From contig CAYNOT010000012.1 of the NCBI GenBank assembly GCA_964398945.1, positions 98,987 to 162,986 of the forward strand: DNA of 64,000 nucleotides, read 5' to 3'. Below the pieces are notes generated by a model, which did not search any database, was not told where the DNA came from, and saw only the letters and a program-made list of their open reading frames with translations. Below are positions 1 to 10,035 of this stretch, piece by piece. Made by a program: the position numbers and the translations under genes. Origin of the DNA: JBGTGG01 sp964398945. GTDB lineage: Bacteria > Bacteroidota > Bacteroidia > Cytophagales > Cyclobacteriaceae. Within the stretch, counting starts at the first letter, position 1. The number at the start of each line of letters is the position of its first letter.

Positions 1-1049
1 TCAGCTTTATCAAGGAGGGAAACCCCCGCTAACTTGCTTCCTCCATCCTTTCTTCCCTGCTGATATGTGAAAACAACTTTTTCTGAATTGGTTTCTATCC
101 CTTTTAAAAGGATGTTGGGTATTCCATCGGTTGCTGTTGTGTAACCCCTAGGGTGAGGTACTGGAAAACGGTGATTTACGCTAAGCATCACCATTCTTTC
201 ATAAATATTCAATACCGACCCGCTCGTCACCCCAAACTCGGATGTTTCGTACTCAAAGTTTATATCATTGCCATATACATCCGATATTTTTGTCAAATAC
301 CATAATATAGGTTGGTTACTTTCACCGTCTTCTTCATAAATGGCAAAATAATACCGCACACCATTTTCGTCAGTAATTACAAAACCGTGGGTCATGTAAC
401 GTTCAATCTTACATTTGTTCTTTTCCCCCACAAAAACAGCTTCATTCGTTATGGGGCTTAGAAAAAACTTAAAGGACCGGTGTGGCAAGGAGACCGAATG
501 GATGTCATGTTCACCCTGGCCATTGACTGTGGCAACCGAAAGGGACAGTTCATCGGTTTGCCTAAATGAATTAGCCTCTACACATCCAAAATTACTAAAC
601 CAATCTTCAGACCCGGAAGCAATAAGCGCAGCAGAAGTACCAGAGGACGCGATATAATTAAGGGTACTTTGCCAATCAGTTAGAGCATACAAAGAAGGAA
701 GATCACGTGCCCCAACCTGGGAAACGGTGATGTTGCCGCCAGCCATCAAATTCCAACCGAGCCCCACAATAGTTGCTTCCTGGTCAACTGTTATGCCCCC
801 GGCATGGTAGCTCAAGCCAATAGGTACCTCCATGTCTTTCAACTTTACCGTGTGCAAGGGTATGCTGATATCCGGGACACCCGTGTAAAGGCTTACCGGC
901 ACATCACCATAGCGTTTAAACGCTGCTGCTTGGGGCGATGACAGGGTGAAGATTGGATCTTGATAAGGCTTGTTTATTGGTTCTTGTGCAAAAAGGTTTG
1001 TCAATGAACAAAGGACAAAACCAGAAACTAAAATGACTTTATTGTGCAT
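1..1049 (-). CDS. Secreted RHS/SpvB-like protein, N-terminal part (cut by window edge)
   Basis: The reverse frame is open from an ATG at 1047-1049 to the left edge without a stop, so about 349 residues of the N-terminus are visible and the C-terminus is missing. It starts with a signal peptide ending in LFAQ. A segment follows (SPQAAAFKRYGDVPVSLYTG, then a GLSYHAGGI motif) that is typical of the large Bacteroidota proteins whose later part carries RHS/YD repeats and a variable, often toxic, C-terminal tip. These proteins are exported and lie on the surface or are secreted. The beta-rich N-terminal part resembles the SpvB/TcdB-like shell segment. The RHS repeats and the tip are off the window, so activity cannot be judged. 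The family call rests on the N-terminal motif only. Confidence 0.75.
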   Translation of the reverse strand, partial: MHNKVILVSGFVLCSLTNLFAQEPINKPYQDPIFTLSSPQAAAFKRYGDVPVSLYTGVPDISIPLHTVKLKDMEVPIGLSYHAGGITVDQEATIVGLGWNLMAGGNITVSQVGARDLPSLYALTDWQSTLNYIASSGTSAALIASGSEDWFSNFGCVEANSFRQTDELSLSVATVNGQGEHDIHSVSLPHRSFKFFLSPITNEAVFVGEKNKCKIERYMTHGFVITDENGVRYYFAIYEEDGESNQPILWYLTKISDVYGNDINFEYETSEFGVTSGSVLNIYERMVMLSVNHRFPVPHPRGYTTATDGIPNILLKGIETNSEKVVFTYQQGRKDGGSKLAGVSLLDKA

Positions 1050-1694
1050 GACGGTTAACTATATTTTTTTCTCAATACTATTCAAAAATTTTTCAAAAAC
1101 TCCTTTTCTTGATAAGTACCTGCAAGCCTACTTAACAACTTATGGCTATCAGTGGGCCAATTAATTTTATCATTCATTGGAATAACGGTATTTTCAACTA
1201 TAAAACAATAGCCCATACGTTGATTTCAACAGGCATTTTTTCTTATGGGCGCACAAAAGTAAGATGTGATTGTCCCTGTAAAGTTTAAATCCAATGGGAT
1301 TTATTTCGTATGTAAGGTTTGGGCTGTTAATCAAAGATTATCATACGAATGCCTTTCTTTTTCTTAAAACTACCCTTCCTGCCATTTCGCTTGGGTTATT
1401 CAATATTTCCGGATGCAACAATCAGGCAGCTATCCGCTGTAAACATTACTGCTGAAAAATAGGTGGCCAAAACAAACCAGCAATACCAATAGGCAACAAG
1501 TGGTTTAACAGTAGGGTTTCTGTATCACTTCCTGGAAGCAACGCGTGCCAACATCCCAGGGTGTTTAATCCTTTGGCTAAATCACCTAACAGGTATCACC
1601 GGATAGACCTAAATATTGACGTTAGTCATGTAATTTTTAAAATGAAATTGCAATCCTTACCTTAGATTGCAAGTAGTTTAGTAACATTAACATT
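1050..1694. other. Intergenic region between divergent genes
   Basis: This 645-base gap separates the leftward RHS-like gene from the rightward histidine kinase gene and should hold both promoters. I see no convincing coding frame in it. The only clear structure is the inverted repeat at 1648-1672, listed separately. The sequence at about 1370-1600 has a mixed composition that could be decayed coding DNA, but no family is recognisable. Confidence 0.5.
1648..1672. promoter_or_regulatory. Inverted repeat in the leader of the histidine kinase gene
   Basis: Two perfect 8-base arms (TTGCAATC at 1648-1655 and GATTGCAA at 1665-1672) are separated by 9 bases and end 22 bases before the ATG of the kinase gene at 1695. 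The position fits an operator or a leader hairpin. No poly-T follows, so it is not a terminator. The binding protein is unknown. Confidence 0.4.
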
Positions 1695-4600
1695 ATGAAC
1701 AGATTATTGGCAGCTGCCTTACTATTTGCTGCCTTGCCAATTTTTAGCCAAAATCAGGTTCGGTTTGAACACATCTCCGTAGAAGATGGGCTTTCACAAT
1801 CGGCCGTAAAATCCATGGTGCAGGATGAGTTCGGGTATCTATGGATCGGGACACTGGATGGGCTCAATAAATATGATGGGAATAAATTCTATGTGTTTCA
1901 AAATAATCCGGATAACCCAACCTCCATCCCGCGCAATGATATCCACAAACTTTTTATTGATAACCAACAAAACCTCTGGGTTTCGACCGTAAATTACCTT
2001 AGCCGGTTTGTGGCCGATAAGAACGCTTTCATTAATTACCGCTTTGCTTCAGACCCGGCAAAAAGTGGTATTATCGTCAATGATTTGTACCAGGAGTCCG
2101 ATAGTGTTTTGATGCTAAGTACAAACAAGGGTATCTGGAAATTCAATGTGTCAACGGGTGAATTTGTACGGGATAAAACCTATGTATCATTTGACCTGTT
2201 GGAAACCAGGGGTTATGCTGTTACAAAAGATGGGACACTATGGATCGCTACCCAAGATCGGATATACACAAGCAAAGACGGGAATCCATTCGTGCTGAGA
2301 CTAAAATCAAACAAAAGGTTGGCATATCACCATTCAAAGCCAACGGACGAAGTGTATGTACAGACGGTTGATAGCCTGTACTCGTATAACTTCAAGGACA
2401 ATCGTTTTGTATCTTTCTTTGCATTTCAAAAGGGCACTACCGTAGCGGATCAACATCAGGCAATTCTAAAATTGAAGAATGGCGATTTGTGGGTAATCCG
2501 GAAAGAAGTATTTGTATTTGATTCAACCCTCCAGCACTGCAAAACACTTCACTATATTCCACAAGACCCATTTTCATTGTCAAGTGATTACTTGTCGAGC
2601 CTTTATGCAACAAAGGATGGTGTAGTATGGGTAGGGACAAACGGTATGGGGCTTAATAAATATAGCCCTCAGCTTTCGGTGTTCAATTACTTTGGAAGTT
2701 TTCCCGGAGCTCCCCTTTCATTGTCCAATAATTTCATTGCCTCCATTGTAACAGAAGATGACAACAAGTTATTTATTGCCACAACAGACGGATTTGATGT
2801 CCTCAACCTGGCCGAAGGCAAGTCGGCACATTTTGACATACAGTCGAAAGATGGAATAAAAGCACGGATCAATAAGTTGGCACTGTCCCCTTCCGGGGAA
2901 TTGTGGATGGCAACCTCAAGGGGTTTGCGAAAATGGAACGGCAAAGAAATCCTATACTCCAACATCCCACAATTCGACAACCCCGACATCCTGGTAAATG
3001 ATCTCTTGTTTATTTCCAGCGATGAATTAATGGTAGCCAATTCCATTGGCATTTTTATTTATAATATCCGCACCCAACAAGTTAAACGTGTTGCATACAC
3101 AGGGACCCTCTCCATGATGTTTATTGACAATACTTTATGGGCCGACCGGTACGAACGTATTTTAGAATATGATACAGGAGCTCACCCTTTTGCAGTGCTC
3201 AATAATTTCAAAAACAATCCTGCCGACAAGAATAGCTTGCCAGACGCAATCGTAAAATGCTTTTTTCAGGATAGTGAAGGGAAAATTTGGATTGGAACAT
3301 CCGGCAAAGGCCTTGTCTTGTTTGATAAAGTGAAGGGCACATTCAGAAGCTTTACTGAAAAGGATGGATTGCCCAATAATGTAGTGTACGGCATCCTGGA
3401 AGACAATGATAATAACCTATGGCTCAGTACGAATAAAGGGATTGCAGTATTTAACAAAACCCAACTCCGTTGTATCCGGGTTTTTAACAAAACCCATGGG
3501 TTACAAGGCGATGAGTTCAACACAAATGCATATTTCAAATCGCCATCTGGTATGATGTATTTTGGTGGGGTCAATGGCCTCACAGTATTCGACCCCGCAG
3601 CGGCCCTGGCCATCGTGAGCGAAATACCAAAGTGTATTATTACCGGATTGTTTGTGAATGGCGCGCGACAAGAGCAAATAGGAAATCAGCAAACCATTGG
3701 CCAGATACTTGAAAACAATAGCATGATACTCTCCTGGGGTGAACGTAATTTTGGGTTTGAGATCAGTAGCCTTGGCTTTTCTTATCCCGCACATACTTCG
3801 TATCAATATTTTCTGGATGGGTATGATAAAACATGGACCTACATTGAAAACGAACGCAGGGTACAGTTCACCAATATCCCTCCCGGCAGTTATGTTTTTC
3901 GTGTCAAAGCTTCCAACTCTTTTGGTGAATGGGAACCGTATGGCATGGCAATGGCCATCCGGATAAAACCCCCGCTTTGGAGGGCGCCCTGGTTTATTGG
4001 CCTGGTCATCGGTGTATTGATCGTCATCATCTCTGCGATTTTTCGCTGGCGCACACAATCCTTGCGCAGCCAGACTATGTTATTGGAACAACTGGTGAAT
4101 GAGCGCACCCGTACACTACAAATCCAGCAAGAGGAAATTGCTGCACAAAACGAAGAATTGACATCTCAATCAGAAATGATGGATCAACGCAATATAGAAT
4201 TAGAGCGTGTGAAATCCTCCCTTGAAGAACGGGTTGTTGAACGAACAACGGTGCTCCAGCAATTAAATAAAGAATTGATCGATCAAAATACAAAGCTTGA
4301 ACAGTTTGCGTTTATCACTGCCCATAACATCCGCGGGCCGGTAGCGCGGATACAAGGGCTCATCAACCTGCTCCATACGGGTGATGAAGAGGTGGTCAGA
4401 TTATTGGACACCAGCGCAAAAGACCTCGATGAAGTGATATCTGATTTGAGCAAAGTGTTGAGCATTCGAAAAGGTGTAGGGAATTTAAGTGAACGGGTGG
4501 AGCTTAAATCCCAATTGCAATTCGTGATCAAAACATTAACAGATGAAATCAAAAAAGTTGGTGCCGTTGTGGATGTCGATGGGTTTAGTGAAGTATACAT

Positions 4601-4952
4601 CGATGGTTTGCGCCCTTATATTTATAGTGTTTTTTATAACCTTATTCACAATGCATTGAAATACTCCAGCAATGAACGTGATGTTTTTATAAAATGCTCA
4701 AATAGAATAACCAAAAGCCATGTGATCATTGACATCGAGGACAATGGGATCGGTATTGATATGCGCTATGCCGGGGACAAAATATTCAACCTCTACCAAC
4801 GCTTTCATACGGAAGTTGCAGGCAAGGGATTTGGCCTTTTCTTAACACGGACACAAGTAGAGTCTATGGGCGGAACCATTTTGGTGGAGAGCGTTCAAAA
4901 TAAATTCACACGCTTCACTATCCAGTTTCCTATTAGTAAAGCGGATGCGTAG
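1695..4952 (+). CDS. Reg_prop/Y_Y_Y periplasmic-sensor histidine kinase
   Basis: This 1085-residue inner-membrane sensor kinase has a signal peptide (1-18), then about 650 residues of two-component-regulator propeller repeats (recurring GLWIGT/NLWLST-like strands such as GYLWIGT and KIWIGTSGKG). A Y_Y_Y domain lies at about 700-750, one membrane helix at about 762-784 and a long coiled coil at about 790-870. The kinase core has the phospho-acceptor His877 in an HNIRGP motif, an N box (NLIHNALKYS, about 980), a DNGIGID G1 box (about 1016) and a GKGFGLFLT G2 box. All catalytic motifs are intact. Unlike the classical hybrid systems of Bacteroidota, it ends after the ATPase domain with no receiver and no AraC-type HTH, so a separate response regulator must exist. 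It converges on a GH97 alpha-glucosidase gene 14 bases away, which by itself does not prove a functional link. Confidence 0.9.
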   Translation: MNRLLAAALLFAALPIFSQNQVRFEHISVEDGLSQSAVKSMVQDEFGYLWIGTLDGLNKYDGNKFYVFQNNPDNPTSIPRNDIHKLFIDNQQNLWVSTVNYLSRFVADKNAFINYRFASDPAKSGIIVNDLYQESDSVLMLSTNKGIWKFNVSTGEFVRDKTYVSFDLLETRGYAVTKDGTLWIATQDRIYTSKDGNPFVLRLKSNKRLAYHHSKPTDEVYVQTVDSLYSYNFKDNRFVSFFAFQKGTTVADQHQAILKLKNGDLWVIRKEVFVFDSTLQHCKTLHYIPQDPFSLSSDYLSSLYATKDGVVWVGTNGMGLNKYSPQLSVFNYFGSFPGAPLSLSNNFIASIVTEDDNKLFIATTDGFDVLNLAEGKSAHFDIQSKDGIKARINKLALSPSGELWMATSRGLRKWNGKEILYSNIPQFDNPDILVNDLLFISSDELMVANSIGIFIYNIRTQQVKRVAYTGTLSMMFIDNTLWADRYERILEYDTGAHPFAVLNNFKNNPADKNSLPDAIVKCFFQDSEGKIWIGTSGKGLVLFDKVKGTFRSFTEKDGLPNNVVYGILEDNDNNLWLSTNKGIAVFNKTQLRCIRVFNKTHGLQGDEFNTNAYFKSPSGMMYFGGVNGLTVFDPAAALAIVSEIPKCIITGLFVNGARQEQIGNQQTIGQILENNSMILSWGERNFGFEISSLGFSYPAHTSYQYFLDGYDKTWTYIENERRVQFTNIPPGSYVFRVKASNSFGEWEPYGMAMAIRIKPPLWRAPWFIGLVIGVLIVIISAIFRWRTQSLRSQTMLLEQLVNERTRTLQIQQEEIAAQNEELTSQSEMMDQRNIELERVKSSLEERVVERTTVLQQLNKELIDQNTKLEQFAFITAHNIRGPVARIQGLINLLHTGDEEVVRLLDTSAKDLDEVISDLSKVLSIRKGVGNLSERVELKSQLQFVIKTLTDEIKKVGAVVDVDGFSEVYIDGLRPYIYSVFYNLIHNALKYSSNERDVFIKCSNRITKSHVIIDIEDNGIGIDMRYAGDKIFNLYQRFHTEVAGKGFGLFLTRTQVESMGGTILVESVQNKFTRFTIQFPISKADA

Positions 4953-4966
4953 TGTGTTTTAATTTC

Positions 4967-7111
4967 CTACAATTTCTTTAAGCCTTTCGTTTCCTTTTTA
5001 TCCGCCTCAACAATACTGATCGCATACCCACCACCAGCCGCAGACCACTGTTCCAGTTTGGATTTGGAAGTAACCACAACTTTACGAATTGTATATGCCT
5101 GAGGATTGGTTTTATAATGTGCATCTTTCGAATCCGTATAAAGTGTGGCAATATAGGTTTTGCCTTCTTCAAGGAAATCAAAAGGTATTTTTGAAATACG
5201 CGGTCTTTCACCATTTACATTGCCAAGGAACCAGGTCGATTTCCCTTTTTCTTTTCGCGCCACTGTAATGTATTGTCCGGGTTCTGCTTCGAGGTATTTA
5301 CTTTCATCCCAATCCAACCCAACATCTTTAATAAATTGAAAGGCATCCATAAACCGCAAATAATTTTCAGGAAGGTCCGCTGCCATTTGAAGCGGACTAT
5401 ACATCGTGACATACAATGCCAACTGGTTTGCCAATGTACTATTGACATGGCTATTGTTGTTGGGATTGACTTTGCTGATGTCCATTTCAAAAATGCCGGG
5501 TGTATAATCCATTGGCCCGCCTATTAAGCGCGTGAAAGGAAGGATCGTAACATGGTTTGGCCTTGAGCCCCCAAATGCCTGATACTCGGTGCCCCGTGCA
5601 GATTCATTTCCTACCATGTTGGGATAGGTACGTGCAATCCCTGTTGGCCTGACAGCCTCGTGCGCGTTGATCATGATTTTATAGTCAGCGGCTTTCTCAA
5701 TTACATATTGGTAATGGTTATTGGTCCACTGGTCATAGTGATAGTATCCATTCGGGAGGATATCACCCACATATCCCGTCTTCACTGAAGTATAGTTATT
5801 GTCATTCATAAATTTGAAAGCGGCATCCAGGTGGCGCTCATAGTTGCGGGTGGATCCGGAGGTTTCATGGTGCATCATCAATTCAATCCCTTTTGCGCTT
5901 GCATAGTCCCGGAGCATTGGTAAATCAAAATCCGGATAAGGGGTAAGAAAATCAAAAACATAATCTTTGTGGTTGCCGAACCAATCTTCCCATCCGATAT
6001 TCCAACCTTCCACCAACAACGCATCAAAGCCATGCTCGGAAGCGAAGTCGATATGTTTTTTAACATTGGCAGTGGTAGCGCCATGTGTACCGTTCGGTTC
6101 CGCTTTTGTATAATCGGTACTACCAATTTGGATGGAGGGAAGCTCATTTGTATACGACCATGAACTTTTTCCCGTGATCATTTCCCACCAAACGCCCATG
6201 TATTTTATTGGTTTAATCCATGCGGTGTCTTCAATTTTATTAGGTTCGTTTAAGTTGTATGTCATCTTGCTTGCGAGGATGTCGCGTGCATCATCACTTA
6301 CCATAACCGTGCGCCAGGGTGATTGCCCGGGAGCTTGCATGTATCCCTTGTCCTCTTTTGCATCGGGTGTCAACCAGGACTGAAAAACCAAGTTCGCATC
6401 ATCAAGATTTAAGTGCATGCAAGAATAATTTATGAGCGCTGCTTCATGTATGTTGATATAAAGGCCTTCATCAGTTTTTAACATCAAGGAGGTCTGCACA
6501 CCGGTTGGGGAAAATGGTGTCTGCGAAGCATTTGGGGTAATAGCAGCCTTCATGCGTGAACGTATTTCCGACAACCTTGAAGTTGTGTAATCATATTCTT
6601 GCGTATCATAATCGCCCGGAATCCAAAAGGCCGTGTGATCGCCTGTCATGGCGAATTGGGTGCGTTCTTCTTTGATCACAAAATATACAAGGTTTTTTTG
6701 CGAGGGAAATTCATACCGGAACCCAAGTCCTTCATTGAACAATCGAAAGCGAATTACCAATTGGCGATCCGTTTCAGTTTGATGCAGTGTAATTGCCAGT
6801 TCATTATATTGATTACGAATGGTTTTTACTTCCCCCCATACGGGTTCCCATGTGGAATCATGAATTGCTGTTTCAGTTTTCCGGATCGTAAAACCATTCA
6901 ATAATGATTTTTTATCGTCTTTTAATTCCAATCCCAGTGTACTGGTCTTTATCACTTCCTTTCCAGCGTATACAAAACGATAAGCGGGCGTGCCATCTGC
7001 TTGCAATGAAAACGACATAACCAATTTTCCGTTCGGGGATTGAAGTTGCTGTGCCGATAGGTTAACTAAAAAAATGAGATATAGACAGCCAGCCAGAATA
7101 GTTTTGCACAT
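4967..7111 (-). CDS. susB: GH97 alpha-glucosidase, SusB type
   Basis: This 714-residue secreted enzyme hydrolyses alpha-glucosidic bonds in maltooligosaccharides, probably in the periplasm. It has a signal peptide (to about residue 21), the N-terminal beta-sandwich of GH97 (starting QSPNGKLVMSF), a TIM barrel at about 300-570 and a C-terminal beta domain. Three glutamates match the catalytic set of Bacteroides SusB with the same spacing: Glu416 (HHETS), Glu485 (NAHEAVRP) and Glu509 (RGTEYQ); in SusB, as I recall, these are 439, 508 and 532. This places it with the inverting alpha-glucosidases and not with the retaining alpha-galactosidase branch, which has an Asp nucleophile. No SusC/SusD pair is adjacent, so it stands alone. 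Its promoter should lie in 7112-7282, where a tandem 12-mer is found. Confidence 0.9.
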   Translation of the reverse strand: MCKTILAGCLYLIFLVNLSAQQLQSPNGKLVMSFSLQADGTPAYRFVYAGKEVIKTSTLGLELKDDKKSLLNGFTIRKTETAIHDSTWEPVWGEVKTIRNQYNELAITLHQTETDRQLVIRFRLFNEGLGFRYEFPSQKNLVYFVIKEERTQFAMTGDHTAFWIPGDYDTQEYDYTTSRLSEIRSRMKAAITPNASQTPFSPTGVQTSLMLKTDEGLYINIHEAALINYSCMHLNLDDANLVFQSWLTPDAKEDKGYMQAPGQSPWRTVMVSDDARDILASKMTYNLNEPNKIEDTAWIKPIKYMGVWWEMITGKSSWSYTNELPSIQIGSTDYTKAEPNGTHGATTANVKKHIDFASEHGFDALLVEGWNIGWEDWFGNHKDYVFDFLTPYPDFDLPMLRDYASAKGIELMMHHETSGSTRNYERHLDAAFKFMNDNNYTSVKTGYVGDILPNGYYHYDQWTNNHYQYVIEKAADYKIMINAHEAVRPTGIARTYPNMVGNESARGTEYQAFGGSRPNHVTILPFTRLIGGPMDYTPGIFEMDISKVNPNNNSHVNSTLANQLALYVTMYSPLQMAADLPENYLRFMDAFQFIKDVGLDWDESKYLEAEPGQYITVARKEKGKSTWFLGNVNGERPRISKIPFDFLEEGKTYIATLYTDSKDAHYKTNPQAYTIRKVVVTSKSKLEQWSAAGGGYAISIVEADKKETKGLKKL

Positions 7112-7193
7112 GAAGCTAAGTTTTAATACGATGTGTGCAATAATAACAAGTTTAGGAAAACGATTTCAAAACTGATTGCTGAATAACGTTGCG

Positions 7194-7217
7194 AACGGTT
7201 CCGCAAACGGTTCCGCA
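7194..7217. repeat. Tandem 12-mer upstream of the GH97 gene
   Basis: AACGGTTCCGCA occurs twice head to tail (7194-7205 and 7206-7217), 83 bases upstream of the GH97 start and inside its presumed promoter region. A preceding AACGTTGCG (7187-7195) is a partial third copy. Direct repeats in this position may be regulator-binding sites, but no regulator is adjacent and the assignment is a guess. Confidence 0.35.
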
Positions 7218-7282
7218 ATAGAGCAAAACCAGAAATCAAAAAATTGGAATACCCGCTTTATTGTTGCATCTGCATCTCCTGA

Positions 7283-8926
7283 TTACAGTCCTACCAACTT
7301 TTCGAAGTCCTGATCCAATAAAGGGTCGCTTGGTGGTTTTGCATTTGCATCAACCACTTCACCATTCGGGCCGATCAATACGAAACCGGGAATTCCTTTA
7401 ACGCCAAATTGCTTTGCGATTTTTGAATGTTTTCCAATACGGTAGTTGATCATTCCATCCGCGGAAAAATTAAAGCGTTGTACGGTCTGCTTCCAGTTCT
7501 CTTCATGGTCATCCATGGAGACCATCACGAAGGTTATTTTTTGTGAATACTGTTTATTTAACTGTTTGGCTAGTTCCAACTCCCGTAAATAAGGAAGAAA
7601 ATCAGGCGCCCAAAAGATCAGGTATACAATGCGGTTGCTTTTATTGTTCCCCAACAACCATTGAAGTTTTTCCTCACCATTCACACCCCCATCGTGTGTA
7701 TTGATTTCATACTGTTGATAAAGTTCAAACTGTTTGTTGAGTGAAGCACCACCACCTAAGTCGTCAATGATTTCATTCTCTAAGGGAGTTGCTTTCAAAG
7801 TTGTATTCGTGGTCCAGAAATTAGGGTCATACGGAATTTTTAACAACCCTGCCCGGCCGGGTATCGCGCTTTCAAATTTATACTTCTCATTCATGCTTAC
7901 TTCTACAGACATTAATTCAATATGGAAGTCATGGCGAAAATTATCATGGCCATGGATTTCCCCATCGCGTACCATGTGATAGCAATAGTAGCGGTTTCCA
8001 TACCTGCGGTAGTAGGCAGCCGTCCGGATAATGTTGCCATCATACTTCCGTACATCTTCCGATTTTATTATAGCATACTTGTCCGTGGTGACATACAAGG
8101 TGCCGCTTGATTGTGTTAGGTGATAGTACGCCCCGGTTGTTGTCAATACGGAGTCCATTTTATACCGATAACCAATAAGATAAACTTCTTCTCCATCATA
8201 AAAGGTAATTCCCTTAAAGGAAAAGGAGTAGTCGGCAAAATCTGCTTTTAAATTACTAACCTCTGTATAAAAGGACATGTGTTTGCTTTGCTCTACAGCT
8301 TGATAGCCCATTAAATCGGCTTGTAAAACATTAGCAACAGAAATAGGCTCATGTCCTTGAGTCCCCATTGTTTTGTCTAAACTTCTGCGCAACTGTGTGA
8401 TCTTGATCCCTTCCCTGTTACCAGCGGATTTCCGGGAAGCCTTATACCCATTTTCTTTCCATACATCAACGTAGGCTTCAATCAATCTTCCATAACTACC
8501 ATTGTCTTTGCAATAGTGCCGATAAAATAATTTTTGTAAGAATCCATCATTCAAATAATTCTTTTTTGCATTAGCAAACACCTTCGACATGATTTTGCGT
8601 GCATTCACCTTTTTATCAAACACAACAACCGTATTCAGTTGGGTAGCTGATGGGGTGAGCTGTATTGTTTCAATTTCAATCGGGTTTTCCAGTATTCGCG
8701 ATTCGTATCCGATGCAGGTTATTTTTAGGGAAAAGGGTTGCTCAACCAGAATTGAAAACTCCCCGTTCATGTTCGAACTCGTTCCTTTTGATGTGCCTAC
8801 AATACCAATGGATGCCAAGGGAACCGGCTTGCCTGTTTCTTTGTCCACAATGGTTCCTTCCAGCAAGTACTGCCCAAAAACATTGGTACTCAGCAGCAGG
8901 AAGAAAAACAAGAAACGAAACATCAT
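7283..8926 (-). CDS. Regulatory-like-domain protein with degenerate TlpA-type thioredoxin fold
   Basis: This is a 547-residue exported protein. A signal peptide (to about residue 19) is followed by a carboxypeptidase-regulatory-like beta domain (about 20-105, VDKETGKPVPLASIG). A long middle region (about 110-380) is of the type seen in many Bacteroidota envelope proteins of unknown role. The C-terminus (about 420-547) has a thioredoxin fold of the TlpA/AhpC type with the expected cis-Pro region (VKGIPGFVLIGPNGE). The place where the redox CxxC should sit reads FWAPDFLPYLREL, so both cysteines are absent and disulfide exchange is not expected. The domain may be a binding scaffold. It stands alone with about 100 bases to the next leftward gene. 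The start is the first ATG, directly before the hydrophobic signal. Confidence 0.75.
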   Translation of the reverse strand: MMFRFLFFFLLLSTNVFGQYLLEGTIVDKETGKPVPLASIGIVGTSKGTSSNMNGEFSILVEQPFSLKITCIGYESRILENPIEIETIQLTPSATQLNTVVVFDKKVNARKIMSKVFANAKKNYLNDGFLQKLFYRHYCKDNGSYGRLIEAYVDVWKENGYKASRKSAGNREGIKITQLRRSLDKTMGTQGHEPISVANVLQADLMGYQAVEQSKHMSFYTEVSNLKADFADYSFSFKGITFYDGEEVYLIGYRYKMDSVLTTTGAYYHLTQSSGTLYVTTDKYAIIKSEDVRKYDGNIIRTAAYYRRYGNRYYCYHMVRDGEIHGHDNFRHDFHIELMSVEVSMNEKYKFESAIPGRAGLLKIPYDPNFWTTNTTLKATPLENEIIDDLGGGASLNKQFELYQQYEINTHDGGVNGEEKLQWLLGNNKSNRIVYLIFWAPDFLPYLRELELAKQLNKQYSQKITFVMVSMDDHEENWKQTVQRFNFSADGMINYRIGKHSKIAKQFGVKGIPGFVLIGPNGEVVDANAKPPSDPLLDQDFEKLVGL

Positions 8927-9027
8927 CCAATTGGTTTACTGCACAATATTACAAATGTTAAGGTAGGTTAAAACCTTTGAAGCTTGTTTTTAAAGGACAT
9001 TAATTGTGCCAGCATGCCAGCACCTCG

Positions 9028-10026
9028 CTACCAGACACGAATGGTATACGAGGAGATATAGTTGGAATTCAACAAAAGGTGAACAATGTGTTTTCGTTTG
9101 TTCTTAAACCGATGCTCAATGGTATATCTTCCTGCTTCATCAATATGGATTTCAGGATGGATGATCCTTCCATTAACCTGAAGCGCAACGTTGGTAATGG
9201 GTATGCTACTCCCCGCTTTAAATTGGAATGAAACACTTTGCCCCTTCGTTGCGGATACATGGAACGTTTCCGGAAAAACAGGGATCACCTCAAACGCATA
9301 AGCTTTTGTATAAACAATTGGCGCTTCCAGAAAATCATAAAGCATGGGCTTGTCCCTCAAAAACATTAGCGCGGTGTCCAGCGGAAAATGATGCTGAACA
9401 AATATTTCCGGGGCAGGCAAAAAATAAGCTTCGTCAAAATTTTTTATGAAGACTCCCGTTTCCGGGATCACGGTTCCACTCGACCAGGTAGCATCACAAA
9501 CATACCACTTGCCCTTAATCCTGACAGCATTCCAGGAGTGGTTCGGAGTACCACTTCCGCCAACATTCGAACCTACGGAGCGTCCATAACCATCTACCAC
9601 AATACACTCGAGTCCGGCCCAAAAGGAAAGTGCTTTAATAAGGTAAGCATATCCGGTGCATACCGTTTTCTTTTCATGCAATAGCCGGTCGAAGACACGT
9701 TTACTAAAACTGGTGTTCCACGCATCCAATTGATCGGGTTGATCGCGAAACTTAGTCCTTTGTTTTTCATTCAAGCGATAATACTGGTAATCGCTTTCGA
9801 TATTGTTGCACACCCAAAAATAAATTGCCCTGAATTTTTCTTCTTCTTTTGAAAAACTGCCGGTAAGTTTTTCGGCCAGGGATTTTAAATCCTTTAATGA
9901 ATGATTGGTGAACACATTCGCTACGCTATCAGCTTTCCTGAAATCCGCATCCGGAAAATCCGTGATTTGCGAATACAGATTAAAGGAAAAGCCAATAGGC
10001 AGAATAATCGTTAATAAAAATTTCAA
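9028..10026 (-). CDS. Secreted transglutaminase-like protein
   Basis: This 332-residue protein has a signal peptide (to about 19) and a transglutaminase/cysteine-protease-like core at about 70-190. The catalytic triad is visible: Cys in TVCTGYA, His in PNHSWNAV and Asp in CDATWSSG. A beta-rich C-terminal part follows. Such proteins cleave or cross-link peptide bonds in the periplasm or at the surface; the substrate is unknown. The next gene upstream on the same strand ends only 9 bases away, so co-transcription is likely. Confidence 0.8.
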   Translation of the reverse strand: MKFLLTIILPIGFSFNLYSQITDFPDADFRKADSVANVFTNHSLKDLKSLAEKLTGSFSKEEEKFRAIYFWVCNNIESDYQYYRLNEKQRTKFRDQPDQLDAWNTSFSKRVFDRLLHEKKTVCTGYAYLIKALSFWAGLECIVVDGYGRSVGSNVGGSGTPNHSWNAVRIKGKWYVCDATWSSGTVIPETGVFIKNFDEAYFLPAPEIFVQHHFPLDTALMFLRDKPMLYDFLEAPIVYTKAYAFEVIPVFPETFHVSATKGQSVSFQFKAGSSIPITNVALQVNGRIIHPEIHIDEAGRYTIEHRFKNKRKHIVHLLLNSNYISSYTIRVW

Positions 10027-10035
10027 GCTTGATGA

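Noticed and set aside
3501..4058. A 185-codon minus-strand frame inside the histidine kinase
   Set aside because: It is antisense to the Y_Y_Y domain, with no motif and no spacing to a neighbour.
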